The notes beneath the pieces were generated by a model. The model had not been told where the DNA came from and did no database searches. It worked only from the letters and a program-made list of their open reading frames with translations. Below are positions 35,135-44,501 of a stretch of DNA of 64,000 nucleotides, piece by piece. Every line of letters starts with the position of its first letter. Within the stretch, counting starts at the first letter, position 1. The translations under genes were made by a program, and so were the position numbers. Origin of the DNA: Pleomorphovibrio marinus (lineage in GTDB: Bacteria; Bacteroidota; Bacteroidia; Cytophagales; Cyclobacteriaceae); the NCBI RefSeq assembly GCF_003347495.1, contig NZ_QCXY01000005.1, positions 1 through 64,000 on the forward strand. Reading direction: 5' to 3'.

Positions 35135-36589
35135 TCACTCTGGCTGAATTTCCACTTTAACAAGGCTTTTTTTTGATATGGGGGGAATGGCCAATCCTTG
35201 ATTTCCGATCAATTTTAGATCAGCAGGTTCATTTTCAATCCACACGGCTTTTATGGAAACACCCTTGGCCTCAATGGGAAGGGGATAAAGTGGTTGTTCC
35301 AAACCGGATTCCTGCACATAGAAAAAAAGGTGAAAAGGCTTTTTTTCCTGGAAACACCTTAAATACAAGTAATTAAGGAAAGCGTGTTCCCCATTATGAT
35401 AGGATGATTTATACTGGGTGGCCTTGTTTCCCTGAAGTACCTCTCCATTTTTTCCAACAGTAAGATGGGTATCTCCGTTGGCCCTATCCAAAAAATGGGT
35501 ATCCCAGATTTCACCTGCCTTTTCAAATCTCTCCAGGTACTTTTTCTCCTGCATGGCTTCTGCCAATACAAGGTCAGCCATTATTCCATAGGCCTGGATC
35601 CACCAGTAGCTGAAAGGGGTATGCAACTCCTTTTCCTCTCTTCCTACCTCGGCATACCAAAAGCCATTTTCCAAATCAAAACCATGACTGCCGTTCAGCC
35701 GATCCAAATACCTTAGTAAAGGCATAAATTCTTCCTTGCCATTTAACAAGTAAACCCTTGCCAGCATCCACACCACCTCAATGTTATGGCCTATATTGAT
35801 TTCATTAGGGCCGGTCTTACTAGGGGAATAGTTCCACTCCCTGTCAAAAGCCTCAAGAACCCATCCCGTGGCAGGATCCACCATTTTTTGTTCTACCATT
35901 TCTAGGATTTTCAGGGATTGGTCAAGATATGATTCCTCCCTGCTGGCCAGATAGAGGTATAGCAAATAGCCGGATATAGGGGCTAATTGGGGACTAAAGG
36001 ATTTGTTTTCAACGGCTACACTCCAATCCCTGTTCATCTTGTCATAATACCCCATATGAGTTGAATCCCATGCCTTGCTTTCCATTAACGCATTTGACTT
36101 TTCGATATAGGATAAAACCTCTGGGTCCTTGGTGACCAAGTAGTAAAGTGTCAAGCCAGTGATGGCATAAAGCTGAACAAAGGAGGATTTGTCCGCATCT
36201 ATTATTCTGCCTTTTGGACTTAGGCTGTTGTACCATCCTCCATACTGCTCGTCCCAGGCATTGGCTAGTAGGTAATCTTTCAATCGAGCCGCCATCTCCA
36301 TATACTCCCTTTCACCACTGAGCATAAATGCAGCAGAATAGCTGAACAGGTGCCTGGCTATCATACTTGGATATCGAACTGTATCCTGGGGCAATGGCCG
36401 CCAGGTTTCATCCATGCTGGTATGATAGGATTGGTTTTCCTTGTCTACAATGGAAGAGGTCCAGTGAGGTAAAATATCCCTGAACAACTGACTTTTCCAA
36501 TAGGAAGATTGCATCCACGGAGCTTGTTGTGCACTCAAATTGCCAATACAAAGCTGAAAAAATAAAATGAAGAGTAGTTTTCTTGTCAT
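35135..36589 (-). CDS. Secreted AGE-family epimerase/isomerase-like protein
   Basis: About 484 residues with a signal peptide (RKLLFILFFQLCIGNLSAQ). An alpha/alpha-barrel of the N-acylglucosamine-2-epimerase/AGE family follows: YGGWYNSLSPKGRIID, SSFVQLYAITGLTLYYLV, NIGHNIEVVWMLARVYLL, GFWYAEVG and YKSSYHNGEHAFLNYLYL with the conserved His residues. A beta-rich tail of about 60 residues is added. AGE proteins are usually cytoplasmic; the export signal suggests a periplasmic hydrolase- or lyase-like role. I chose the start at 36589, at the signal peptide, rather than 36637. Monocistronic. Confidence 0.85.
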   Translation of the reverse strand: MTRKLLFILFFQLCIGNLSAQQAPWMQSSYWKSQLFRDILPHWTSSIVDKENQSYHTSMDETWRPLPQDTVRYPSMIARHLFSYSAAFMLSGEREYMEMAARLKDYLLANAWDEQYGGWYNSLSPKGRIIDADKSSFVQLYAITGLTLYYLVTKDPEVLSYIEKSNALMESKAWDSTHMGYYDKMNRDWSVAVENKSFSPQLAPISGYLLYLYLASREESYLDQSLKILEMVEQKMVDPATGWVLEAFDREWNYSPSKTGPNEINIGHNIEVVWMLARVYLLNGKEEFMPLLRYLDRLNGSHGFDLENGFWYAEVGREEKELHTPFSYWWIQAYGIMADLVLAEAMQEKKYLERFEKAGEIWDTHFLDRANGDTHLTVGKNGEVLQGNKATQYKSSYHNGEHAFLNYLYLRCFQEKKPFHLFFYVQESGLEQPLYPLPIEAKGVSIKAVWIENEPADLKLIGNQGLAIPPISKKSLVKVEIQPE

Positions 36590-36629
36590 GCTAATAATAG
36601 GTTTAGGTTGTAAACAGTTCCAGGAGGGT

Positions 36630-36706
36630 TTCATCATCTATAATCATCCCAATGTGGACGTGCTCGTAATGCCTGACTGCCGCCCAGGCAGGCTCGAATT
36701 CACATG
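36630..36706. repeat. Family B element, single long-type copy
   Basis: It contains TATAATCATCCC, an inner hairpin GACG, loop TGCT, CGT (with one mispair), then ATGCCTGACTGCCG and CAGGCAGGCTCGAATTCA. The left terminal arm is degenerate (TTTCATCATC). It lies about 110 bases upstream of the small secreted protein at 36816 and 40 bases upstream of the AGE gene on the other strand, so it is within a divergent promoter region. Confidence 0.75.
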
Positions 36707-36815
36707 AATAAGCTGGTCAAGGCTCAAAATTTCGATTTACTTGTTATTATTCCATTTCGGAAAAGGAAAATCAATATTTTTGAAGTAATTCATTTAAACT
36801 TTAAATAACCTTACC

Positions 36816-37208
36816 ATGAAAGTCTTATTCCCAGTAATTTTCTATGTTTTCACATTACACGCGACCCCTGCTCAGCAGGCAGAACCTCACAGTGAGGGTG
36901 ACAGTATAATGATCACTGTGATGATGAAGCACCATCAAGATAAGAACATTGATGAACTTAGGGAAATCCGTGAGAAAAACAGATTTCTGGAACTATTCCC
37001 CCCTGAATCCGCCAAGGTGGTCTCCTGGTATGTAATGATGGGCATAGGCCAGGTAGTCACTGTGAAGATTCCCGCAAGCGAACTTCGAAATTTAAACATT
37101 GCTGTGGAGCGAGGGGTCTGGGGTGCATTCAGCACGGAGTTTTATCCCACCTATGACCTTTACCCCCATATCCAAGAGGAAAAGAATAAATTAAAGAACT
37201 CCCCTTGA
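36816..37208 (+). CDS. Small exported protein, unrecognised (ferredoxin-fold-like)
   Basis: 130 residues. A signal peptide ends near ATPAQQ. The mature part reads IMITVMMKHHQDKNIDELREI, FLELFPPESAKVVSWYVMMGIGQVVTVKIPASELRNLNIAVERGVWGAFSTEFYPTYD. The alternation of strands and two helices resembles a small dimeric alpha/beta (YCII or muconolactone-isomerase-like) sandwich. I do not recognise a named family. It is flanked by the family B element and by the convergent DUF2231 gene, 18 bases away. Well conserved-looking residues (WYVMMGIGQ) suggest a defined but unknown function. Confidence 0.65.
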   Translation: MKVLFPVIFYVFTLHATPAQQAEPHSEGDSIMITVMMKHHQDKNIDELREIREKNRFLELFPPESAKVVSWYVMMGIGQVVTVKIPASELRNLNIAVERGVWGAFSTEFYPTYDLYPHIQEEKNKLKNSP

Positions 37209-37226
37209 AAGAGAAGTTGTACCTTA

Positions 37227-38726
37227 TCAAAAGAAATTACCCCGCTCTAAAGCCACCTTCAGATTGGGTTTGTTTTTCTTTATGGCTTCAATTACTTCCA
37301 GGGAAACTTCCGTATCGTTCAGGTAAAGTTCTTCCAATTTTTCCATCCGCAATATATGCAAGAGGTTTCCATCATTTACATTGGTTTTGGAGAGGTTCAA
37401 CAATTGTAAGTTGGGCAAGGAAGCCAAATAAACCAACCCTGAACCATCTATGGCAGTCTGTTGAAGGTAAAGTTCTTTCAATGCGTCCATTTGGCCAATA
37501 TGATACAGCGCATCGTCACTGATTCCGCTAGCGACCAGGGAAGCCTTGGATATTTGTCCAAAAAGGGGTTGAAGGGAAGTTAGGTCATTGTCTTCAAAAG
37601 AAGAAGGGGGAAAGGCCATGGATAAGGCTATTTTTCCATCCCCGTACTTGTCCATTCCGAGTTGAAACTTCTTGTCGTTAGACACCTGCACGATCATACT
37701 TTCAAGTGCCTGTTCTTGCATGAACTTAGCCCTTTGTTGTTTTTCAAGGTCTTGCAAATATTCAACGATAAAGGACTGAATGGAAGGATCTTCTTTGGCC
37801 GCCTCCAACTTTAGGTCCGTGTCCGCACCCTCTCTCACCCACCACTCCAAAATGCTGATTTCTTCAGGGGAAAGAGGAGCTTTTCCCTCGGGGGGCATGT
37901 GATCGTCATGGTCAGAAGGCAAGACCACGCGTTGGATCAGCTCACTTTCGTGGTGGTCACCGGGCTTTAATGTGGCTTTGCCGCTTTTCCCCCCTTTCAA
38001 CATAGCTTCATAACTGGTCATCACCAACCCACCCTTTGATTTATTGGTGTTGTGGCAACTCATGCATTTTTTGTCCAAAAATGGTATGATCATGTCCTCA
38101 TATACCAACATTTCTTCCATTGGTTTTGGCTCATATTCCTCTTCGTCAGGACTTCCCAAAACAGGCATATATTCGGTCAGGTAATCGGCACCGTGAGTGA
38201 GGGATCCTCCCTGGTGGCTGGTATAAAAAAGTGCTACATTGGCCACCACTAACAGGCTTAAATAGCTAATGAAATGGACCTTACGGTTACTGAATACATG
38301 CTCCAAAAAGAAAAAGCATGCTAAGCAAAAGGTGATGGCAAGCAAAACGCCACCCCACAGGTGTCTTGTTACCAAGTCACCGCTATATTCTCCGGTAGCA
38401 TATAACAATAGGCCCATTACCAAGGACACCAAGCTTCCAAATAGTCCAGACCCAAGTAGGGTTGCCTGCACTGTTTTAGTCAACTTTAGCCATTTTATCC
38501 TAGCTAGCAGTTCAAAAATCAATGCCAAAAATACCAACACAATGGGGAAATGCACAATCAAGGGATGAAATCTCCCCAAAAAAAAGACGGTATTGGATGC
38601 CTCCTTTTCCGGGAAAGGGAAGAAAGGGACAAAAACAAGAACCAGTGCTATTAACAACAGGGCATAACGGTAATTAAAGGCTATCTTTAAAAGAGCCTTG
38701 ACCCCGGATTTATTTTGATTCATCAT
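37227..38726 (-). CDS. DUF2231 membrane domain, cytochrome c-like domain and leucine-rich repeats
   Basis: 499 residues with three parts. Residues about 15-165 hold membrane helices of the DUF2231 type (GRFHPLIVHFPIVLVFLALIFELL). Residues about 210-305 are a Planctomycete-type cytochrome c domain with heme motif CMSCH and the closing HMPPEGKAPLSPEEISILEWWVREGAD. Residues about 370-495 are leucine-rich repeats (ALKELYLQQTAIDGSGLVYLASLPNLQLLNLSKTNV). A membrane-anchored redox protein facing the periplasm. Last gene of an operon with DUF1592 and two DUF1552 genes, seven bases after the preceding stop. Confidence 0.85.
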   Translation of the reverse strand: MMNQNKSGVKALLKIAFNYRYALLLIALVLVFVPFFPFPEKEASNTVFFLGRFHPLIVHFPIVLVFLALIFELLARIKWLKLTKTVQATLLGSGLFGSLVSLVMGLLLYATGEYSGDLVTRHLWGGVLLAITFCLACFFFLEHVFSNRKVHFISYLSLLVVANVALFYTSHQGGSLTHGADYLTEYMPVLGSPDEEEYEPKPMEEMLVYEDMIIPFLDKKCMSCHNTNKSKGGLVMTSYEAMLKGGKSGKATLKPGDHHESELIQRVVLPSDHDDHMPPEGKAPLSPEEISILEWWVREGADTDLKLEAAKEDPSIQSFIVEYLQDLEKQQRAKFMQEQALESMIVQVSNDKKFQLGMDKYGDGKIALSMAFPPSSFEDNDLTSLQPLFGQISKASLVASGISDDALYHIGQMDALKELYLQQTAIDGSGLVYLASLPNLQLLNLSKTNVNDGNLLHILRMEKLEELYLNDTEVSLEVIEAIKKNKPNLKVALERGNFF

Positions 38727-38732
38727 TAAGGT

Positions 38733-40112
38733 TTAGGCGTAAATTTCACATAGCTCCCCGGTACTGTCCGCAAAGCACTCCATGGGAATATCCATGACCC
38801 TTGCCATGGAAAGGTACAGGTTTGTCAAAGGGGTTTCCTCCTTAAACTGGAGATTTTTACCTGGTTTCAGACCTCCTCCTCCTCTACCTCCCAGCAAAAT
38901 GGGAAGGTTTCTGGGAGAATGGGAGTTGCCATCTCTTAAACCTGAAGCAAACATTACCATGGAATTGTCCAAAAGGGTATCATCCCCATCGGGGATACTT
39001 TTGAGCTTTTCCAAGAAGTAAGCATATTGGGCCACATAATACTCATTGATCTTCCTGTATTCCTCCATAGGCCCATCATGGTTTTGGTGGTGGGAGAGCT
39101 GGTGATGACTTCCACTCACGCCGGGAATGAAGGAAAAGTTTCTGCCAGAGGCCGAATTGCCAAACATAAAAGTGGATACCCTGGTGGCATCACTCCAAAA
39201 AGCCAAGACCATGATGTCTAGCATTTGGCGAATTTTATCCGTAACATCCACACCTTCGTAGGTTTCGTTATACTCATCTATGCGGATATTGAGAGCGGCA
39301 AGTTCTTTTCTCATCTTCGGGGTGACGTTTTCCTCAAAAGCCTTGGTTTTCCCCTCGTCTGCAATCCTTTTTTCTACAGAACGGATAGATTCTAAGTATT
39401 CTTCCAGTTTATCTTGGTCTGCTCTTCCCAGTTTGCGCTGAAGGTTGTCCGCATCTTCCTTTACCTGGTCCAGTACACTTTTTTTCCAAGGCTGTTCCTT
39501 CTGCTTCGCATCTGGGACAAAGTTTCTAAAAAGTCTGTCAAACGCCATTCTGGGTTCTATTTCTTTGGAACAGGGCTGGGTGGGGGTTTTCCAGGAAATT
39601 GCCGATCCATAGAGCCTGGTGAATCCTGTGGCCCCACAAATCCCTGAATTTATCCTTTCCGTACCAAATTGCAAGGAGTCAAAGGGGGTGTCCTGACCTT
39701 TATGTTGAGCCACCAGCTGATCAAAGGAGATCCCTCCCACATTCAGGTTTTCTCCCATAGTCTTGTAGATGGGATAGCCCGTCATAATATTGGCAGTCTT
39801 AGCAAAATGCCCCTCGGCACCAGGAAAAATGGAGCCCTTGTTCATCAGTTCATTAAGGATAAGCACTTCCTGGCGGATATTTGCCAATGGTTTAAGTGTC
39901 TTGCTTAGCTCAAAATCTGCCCCAAACCTCTCGGGTGTCCAGTGGTACTTATTTACTCCATTGGGCATAAACATACACGCGAAGCGTATGGGCCTCTTAG
40001 GCATATTGTAATGGCTCATACCCGGAGGTACCATGGCCTGCAAAAATGGCAAAGCTATAGAGGCTCCTAAGCCCTTCAACATTCTTCTTCTAGATATGTG
40101 CCAACTACTCAT
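38733..40112 (-). CDS. DUF1552 protein, Tat-exported, copy 2
   Basis: 459 residues. It begins with a twin-arginine signal (SRRRMLKGLGASIALPFLQA), then the DUF1552 domain through most of the length: FACMFMPNGVNKYHWTPE, ILNELMNKGSIFPGAEGHFAKTANIMTG, GGISFDQLVAQHKGQDTPFDSLQFG, TFMFGNSASGRNFSFIPGVSGSHHQLSHHQN and MFASGLRDGNSHSPRNLPILLGG. The His-rich segment suggests metal binding, as in the related DUF1501/sulfatase-like fold. Function unknown. It is a tandem paralogue of the next gene upstream (40145-41524), the two matching at most positions by eye. Confidence 0.88.
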   Translation of the reverse strand: MSSWHISRRRMLKGLGASIALPFLQAMVPPGMSHYNMPKRPIRFACMFMPNGVNKYHWTPERFGADFELSKTLKPLANIRQEVLILNELMNKGSIFPGAEGHFAKTANIMTGYPIYKTMGENLNVGGISFDQLVAQHKGQDTPFDSLQFGTERINSGICGATGFTRLYGSAISWKTPTQPCSKEIEPRMAFDRLFRNFVPDAKQKEQPWKKSVLDQVKEDADNLQRKLGRADQDKLEEYLESIRSVEKRIADEGKTKAFEENVTPKMRKELAALNIRIDEYNETYEGVDVTDKIRQMLDIMVLAFWSDATRVSTFMFGNSASGRNFSFIPGVSGSHHQLSHHQNHDGPMEEYRKINEYYVAQYAYFLEKLKSIPDGDDTLLDNSMVMFASGLRDGNSHSPRNLPILLGGRGGGGLKPGKNLQFKEETPLTNLYLSMARVMDIPMECFADSTGELCEIYA

Positions 40113-40144
40113 TATTCAGGTTATTTTGGTTTGATTTTTTAATT

Positions 40145-41524
40145 TCAGGAATAAATTTCACAGAGTTCACCGGTACTATCGGCAAAGCATTCCATGGGAA
40201 TATTCATCACATGTGCAAGGGAAAGATACAGGTTGGACAGAGGGGTTTCTTTTCTGAATTGAAGGTTCTGGCCTGTCCTTAGGCCTCCTCCCCCTTTACC
40301 CCCCACTAATATGGGAAGGTTGTAAGGGGAGTGAGAATTCCCATCCCTTAAGCCGGAGGCAAACATTACAATGGAATTATCCAGCAAATTGCTTTCCCCA
40401 TCCGGTATTGACTTAAGTTTATTGAGGAAATAGGCATACTGCTCCACGTGCCACTCATTGATAATCCTGTATTCCTCTAACTGGTCTGCCTTGTTCTGGT
40501 GATGACTTAGTTGGTGGTGGCTACCATGCACCCCTGGCAAGAAAGAAAAGTTCCTATTGCTCACCGAATTGCCAAACATAAAGGTGCTAACCCTGGTCGC
40601 ATCGCTCCAAAACGCCAATGCCATTATGTCCAGCATCTGCCTGGTTTTTTCCGTAATATCCACCCCAATATGGGTCTCATTAAACTCGTCAATACTTAAA
40701 TTAAGGTGGACCAGTTCCTTCTCAATCTCGGGGGTGATGTTGTTTTCGAAAGCCTTAATTTTTTCTTCGTCCGCAATACGTTTTTCCAAGGAGCGAATGG
40801 ACTCCATATATTCCTCCAGTTTATCCTGATCCGCTCTGCCCAATTTCTTTTGTAAATGGTCAGCATCGTCTTTTACCTTGTCAAGTACGCTTTGTTTCCA
40901 CCTTTGGTTTTTTGGAACATTATCAGGGATAAAGGTTTTGAACAACCTGTCAAACGCCATCCTGGGTTCGATTTCTTTGGTACATGGGATAGTAGGGTTT
41001 TTCCATGATATGGCAGACCCGTACAAACGCGTAAACCCTACAGCCCCATCTATCCCAGCATTGATCCTCTCCATGCCGTATTGCAAGGAATCAAAAGGAG
41101 TGTCCTGCCCCTTGTGCTGTGCCACAAGCTGGTCAAAGGAAATCCCCCCACTGTGCACGTTTTCACCTACAGTTTTATATATGGGGTGTGCCGTGAGGAT
41201 ATTTGCGTCTTTGGCATAGTGCCCATCAGCACCTGGAAAGATAGACCCCTTGTTCATGAGCTCGTTCAGCACCAAAACCTCCTTTTGCAGACTTTGCAGA
41301 GGCATTAAGGTGGGGCTGAGTTCAAAATCACTACCATACAGTTCGGGAGTCCAATAATCCTTGTTTACACCATTAGGCATGAATAAACAGGAAAACCTAA
41401 CCGGCTTTTTAGGCATGTTATAAGCACTCATGCCGGGAGGCACCATGGCCTGAAGAAAGGGCAATGCTATAGTGGCACCTAGCCCCTTAAGCATGCGTCT
41501 GCGTGAAATATGCCATTTACTCAT
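40145..41524 (-). CDS. DUF1552 protein, Tat-exported, copy 1
   Basis: 459 residues, the same length and layout as the downstream copy: twin-arginine signal SRRRMLKGLGATIALPFLQA, then the DUF1552 landmarks including FPGADGHYAKDANILTAHPIYK and GSHHQLSHHQNKADQLEEYR. Differences are scattered along the protein rather than clustered, which fits an old duplication with both copies kept functional. It starts five bases after the DUF1592 stop, so it is co-transcribed. DUF1552 genes nearly always travel with DUF1592 cytochromes; the biochemical role is not established. Confidence 0.88.
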   Translation of the reverse strand: MSKWHISRRRMLKGLGATIALPFLQAMVPPGMSAYNMPKKPVRFSCLFMPNGVNKDYWTPELYGSDFELSPTLMPLQSLQKEVLVLNELMNKGSIFPGADGHYAKDANILTAHPIYKTVGENVHSGGISFDQLVAQHKGQDTPFDSLQYGMERINAGIDGAVGFTRLYGSAISWKNPTIPCTKEIEPRMAFDRLFKTFIPDNVPKNQRWKQSVLDKVKDDADHLQKKLGRADQDKLEEYMESIRSLEKRIADEEKIKAFENNITPEIEKELVHLNLSIDEFNETHIGVDITEKTRQMLDIMALAFWSDATRVSTFMFGNSVSNRNFSFLPGVHGSHHQLSHHQNKADQLEEYRIINEWHVEQYAYFLNKLKSIPDGESNLLDNSIVMFASGLRDGNSHSPYNLPILVGGKGGGGLRTGQNLQFRKETPLSNLYLSLAHVMNIPMECFADSTGELCEIYS

Positions 41525-41528
41525 CTTA

Positions 41529-43541
41529 TCAGTTTTTTGCCAAAACCCTAAATTTTTCGGCGTTGTCGTTTACCTTATACCTAAAAGGATAACTGCTTAC
41601 CAAAGCCACCATAAATGACTCGGTGTCGAAATTGTTCTCCAGCAAGTTGTCCATTAATTCTTTTACAAAGAGCTCGTCTTTAAACTCCACCCTTCTGCCT
41701 ATGGCATAGGTGAAAAGCTTTTCGGTGAGATTCCTGGCAAACAGCTCCTTTTTATCTACCAGAATATCCTTCAGTTCAGCAGGGCTTCTGAATACCTCTC
41801 CGGTACTCAGGGTGTCCCAAGCCACAATCAATTCTCCTTTTCCGTAACTTTCCCTCCACCGGCCAACAGGGTCGAAATTTTCTAGTCCAAAACCTATGGG
41901 ATCCATCTTTTGGTGGCAGCTTTGACACTCAGCTTTAGACCGGTGGAGCACCAGCAAGTCCTTAATACTGGCATCCTCTGCGCCAGCCTCCTCCTCAGAA
42001 AGTTCCCCAGCATCCGGTGGGGGTGGTGGTGCAGGTGTACCGAGTATTTCCTCCAAAACCCATTTTCCCCTCAAAACCGGACTGGTCCTCAAAGGCAACG
42101 AGGTGGCCGTAAGCACACTACCCATCCCCAAAATTCCACCCCTATTTCGATCGGTAAGGCTAACCCTTCTCATTTCTTCCCCAACCACACCATCTATTCC
42201 ATAATGGTTGGCTAAGGTCTCGTTCAAAAAAGTATAATCACTGTCCAACAAATCCAGAAAGTTCTTGGATTCTGTCATTACATGGTGAAAGTATTCCACC
42301 AATTCATCGTACATGGCTTCCCTTACTTCCGAAGTAAACTCGGGGAACCTTTCTGGATCCACGGGGTTGCCTTCTTTCAGTTTGGTGATGCCAAACCACT
42401 GCGTAGAAATGCTTTCCGAAAGCCTTTTTGCCCTGGGGTCTTTTAACATCCTACGCACCTGTGCCTGCAGAACCTCGGGGTCATGCAAGTCATCCCTGTA
42501 AGCTACCTCGTAAAGTTCCTTGTCAGGTAGGCTAGACCACAGAAAAAAGGAAAGCCTACTCGCCAACTCAAAAGCACTGAGGGCATAAGGGTGGTTTACG
42601 GGCTGCTCCTCCTCAAACCTATAAAGAAAGTTAGGCGATATAAGGATGGCCTTAAAAGTTTCCATCATGGCTACGTCAAACCGGTTTCCAGTATTAGTAC
42701 CTAAATAGACCTCTTTAAATAGGTTGATATAGGATTCCTTTTCCTTGGGTTCCAAAAATCTCCTGAAGGCATTACTGGCAAAGGGCATTATAATGTCTTC
42801 TGCTGCCTTTACAGGCCTATCCATGCCGAATTCAGGCCCTTTAAAAATCCGCATCACCCAATTATACATTTTCCTGAATATGGACTCCTTATAGGATGAA
42901 GGCACTATTTGTCTCCACTGCTCGGAGGAAGCATATGCTTTATCCATTATTTCATCTGCTGCGTCATAGTACCTTTCCATTTTTAACGGTGTGAGGAACA
43001 AAGTACTTGGAAAATTATCGAATCCCGCACCACCTGAACCATCGGCAGGAAATTTTCCTTTGGCGTCAAAATCCACACCTGTAAGTTGTTTGATGGAATA
43101 TTGGTATTCGTTGTGGCTCAGCCTTCTGATCACCACCCTGCCTGGGTTATTAGCGTTCAAGGAGCGTGTGAGTATGACATTCACACTGCTCAGGAGCTCT
43201 TCCTGCTCTTCTGTGGTCATTCTGGGCTCCCCCGCAGGAGGCATTTCTCCAGAACGGACCTGGTCCATGATATGCATCCAAAGTTTTCCTGACCTTACTA
43301 TTCTGTCTTCAAATTGGTCTTCCAAGCCCATAAAAAAAGCTTTAATACTTATCCCTCCAGAACGGTTGGTATCGTGGTGGCAGGAAAAGCAATGCTTCTC
43401 CACTATGGGTTGGACTACTTTTACGTGATCGATTTCTTCTTCCTCTGGATCAGCATCCATAGGAACCTCTGCTTTTGCCAGGAAGCAGGTGATGGAAAAA
43501 AGCAGAAGGAGCCATTTCGGGTGGATAATTGACTTTCTCAT
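41529..43541 (-). CDS. DUF1592-type cytochrome c protein (DUF1587/1592/1588/1585)
   Basis: 670 residues with a signal peptide (ending near LAKA). A cytochrome c-like domain follows (VVQPIVEKHCFSCHHDTNRSGG, heme motif CFSCH). DUF1587 is VVIRRLSHNEYQYSIKQLTGVDF with GFDNFPSTLFLTPLKMERYY. DUF1592 is LSAFELASRLSFFLWSSLPDKELY. DUF1588 is GILGMGSVLTATSLPLRTSPVLRGKWVLEEILG with the second motif CQSCHQKMDPIGFGLENFD. DUF1585 is LTEKLFTYAIGRRVE. This is the standard Planctomycete-style multi-domain cytochrome, periplasmic, of unknown substrate. First gene of a four-gene operon. Confidence 0.93.
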   Translation of the reverse strand: MRKSIIHPKWLLLLFSITCFLAKAEVPMDADPEEEEIDHVKVVQPIVEKHCFSCHHDTNRSGGISIKAFFMGLEDQFEDRIVRSGKLWMHIMDQVRSGEMPPAGEPRMTTEEQEELLSSVNVILTRSLNANNPGRVVIRRLSHNEYQYSIKQLTGVDFDAKGKFPADGSGGAGFDNFPSTLFLTPLKMERYYDAADEIMDKAYASSEQWRQIVPSSYKESIFRKMYNWVMRIFKGPEFGMDRPVKAAEDIIMPFASNAFRRFLEPKEKESYINLFKEVYLGTNTGNRFDVAMMETFKAILISPNFLYRFEEEQPVNHPYALSAFELASRLSFFLWSSLPDKELYEVAYRDDLHDPEVLQAQVRRMLKDPRAKRLSESISTQWFGITKLKEGNPVDPERFPEFTSEVREAMYDELVEYFHHVMTESKNFLDLLDSDYTFLNETLANHYGIDGVVGEEMRRVSLTDRNRGGILGMGSVLTATSLPLRTSPVLRGKWVLEEILGTPAPPPPPDAGELSEEEAGAEDASIKDLLVLHRSKAECQSCHQKMDPIGFGLENFDPVGRWRESYGKGELIVAWDTLSTGEVFRSPAELKDILVDKKELFARNLTEKLFTYAIGRRVEFKDELFVKELMDNLLENNFDTESFMVALVSSYPFRYKVNDNAEKFRVLAKN

Positions 43542-43873
43542 AATTACTTAAAGATAAAAAGCAAAAATTTGTAAACCAATCCCGTAGTTATAGGACACCT
43601 ATTCAGAAGCAAAATACCAATGAGCCCTTTAAATTATACTTTTTTAATTTTTAAATAAATATATTTATAGTATTTTACTATTTAATTAATTTAAAGGATA
43701 AAAGTTTTTATAATAAATTATCGTAGAGCCTTAAAAATCCACCAAAAAAAATTTACAAATGGTAATATAATTCCATAGAAAAAAATAGTGGAGCCAAAAA
43801 GTGTATTTATAAACTTTAAATATTCAGCATATAGTTTTGTGTAATAATGATTGTTGTGGTTTAAATTCTTCTT
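43542..43873. other. Very AT-rich intergenic region
   Basis: Between the start of the DUF1592 operon and the end of the thioesterase gene. The stretch 43620-43860 is strongly A/T-rich with homopolymer runs, suggesting promoter DNA for the operon. No repeat of family A or B, no hairpin of note and no open frame. Confidence 0.4.
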
Positions 43874-44389
43874 CTAGTTTTTTAAGAGTTGGCTCTTGAG
43901 GGTTTTGATCCTCTCTTTGACTCCCACATTTTCAAGGTCTACAGGGTCAGTAACCGCTTTTAGAAATTCCAGCACTGCCCCTTTATGCGGGGTGGACTTC
44001 CCATTTTCCATTTCCACATAACGCATGGTAGTCCAAAGAAGGGTCTTCAATTCCTCTTTTCTGTCATCCGTCATGTAATACTCTATCAGGACGGTTTGGT
44101 GGTCGTGCCAGATCACCCTGCTCATGATCCGCACCCATTCCCCCACCCTGGCTGGGCGCACGTAGGATATGGAATGGTTGTAAACCACCCAAGCGGCTTT
44201 GTATTTACGTATAAAATCGATCATTTCCACTCCGTATAATTTTGGGACCTGATCCTCCCTTGCATTGAAAAAGTAATCGAAATATTTCGCGTTGTTAAGG
44301 TGCTGTAGAGGATCGCAATCTTGAAACCTCACCACCACCCTACTTTCTGTCTCTTTGGAATAGTGTCTTTCCGTATCGTATTCGAACAT
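43874..44389 (-). CDS. Acyl-CoA thioesterase (4HBT hot-dog fold)
   Basis: 171 residues. The core is a 4-hydroxybenzoyl-CoA-thioesterase-like hot-dog domain: VVRFQDCDPLQHLNNAKYFDYFFNAREDQ has the catalytic-type Asp and the long central helix, and SYVRPARVGEWVRIMSRVIWHDHQTVLIEYYM the beta-sheet. It should hydrolyse a cytoplasmic acyl-CoA. I chose the ATG at 44389. The frame extends to a TTG at 44425, adding 12 residues with no domain content. It is divergent from the universal stress protein gene. Confidence 0.88.
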   Translation of the reverse strand: MFEYDTERHYSKETESRVVVRFQDCDPLQHLNNAKYFDYFFNAREDQVPKLYGVEMIDFIRKYKAAWVVYNHSISYVRPARVGEWVRIMSRVIWHDHQTVLIEYYMTDDRKEELKTLLWTTMRYVEMENGKSTPHKGAVLEFLKAVTDPVDLENVGVKERIKTLKSQLLKN

Positions 44390-44501
44390 GAGCTTAGTTG
44401 GTTTAGGAACTGATTTAAATTTCAAATATAGCTGATTTAATTCATTGGGTTCTTTTCAAAATAATACTTAACTTCATTTCTAAATCATTTTACCCATCCC
44501 G

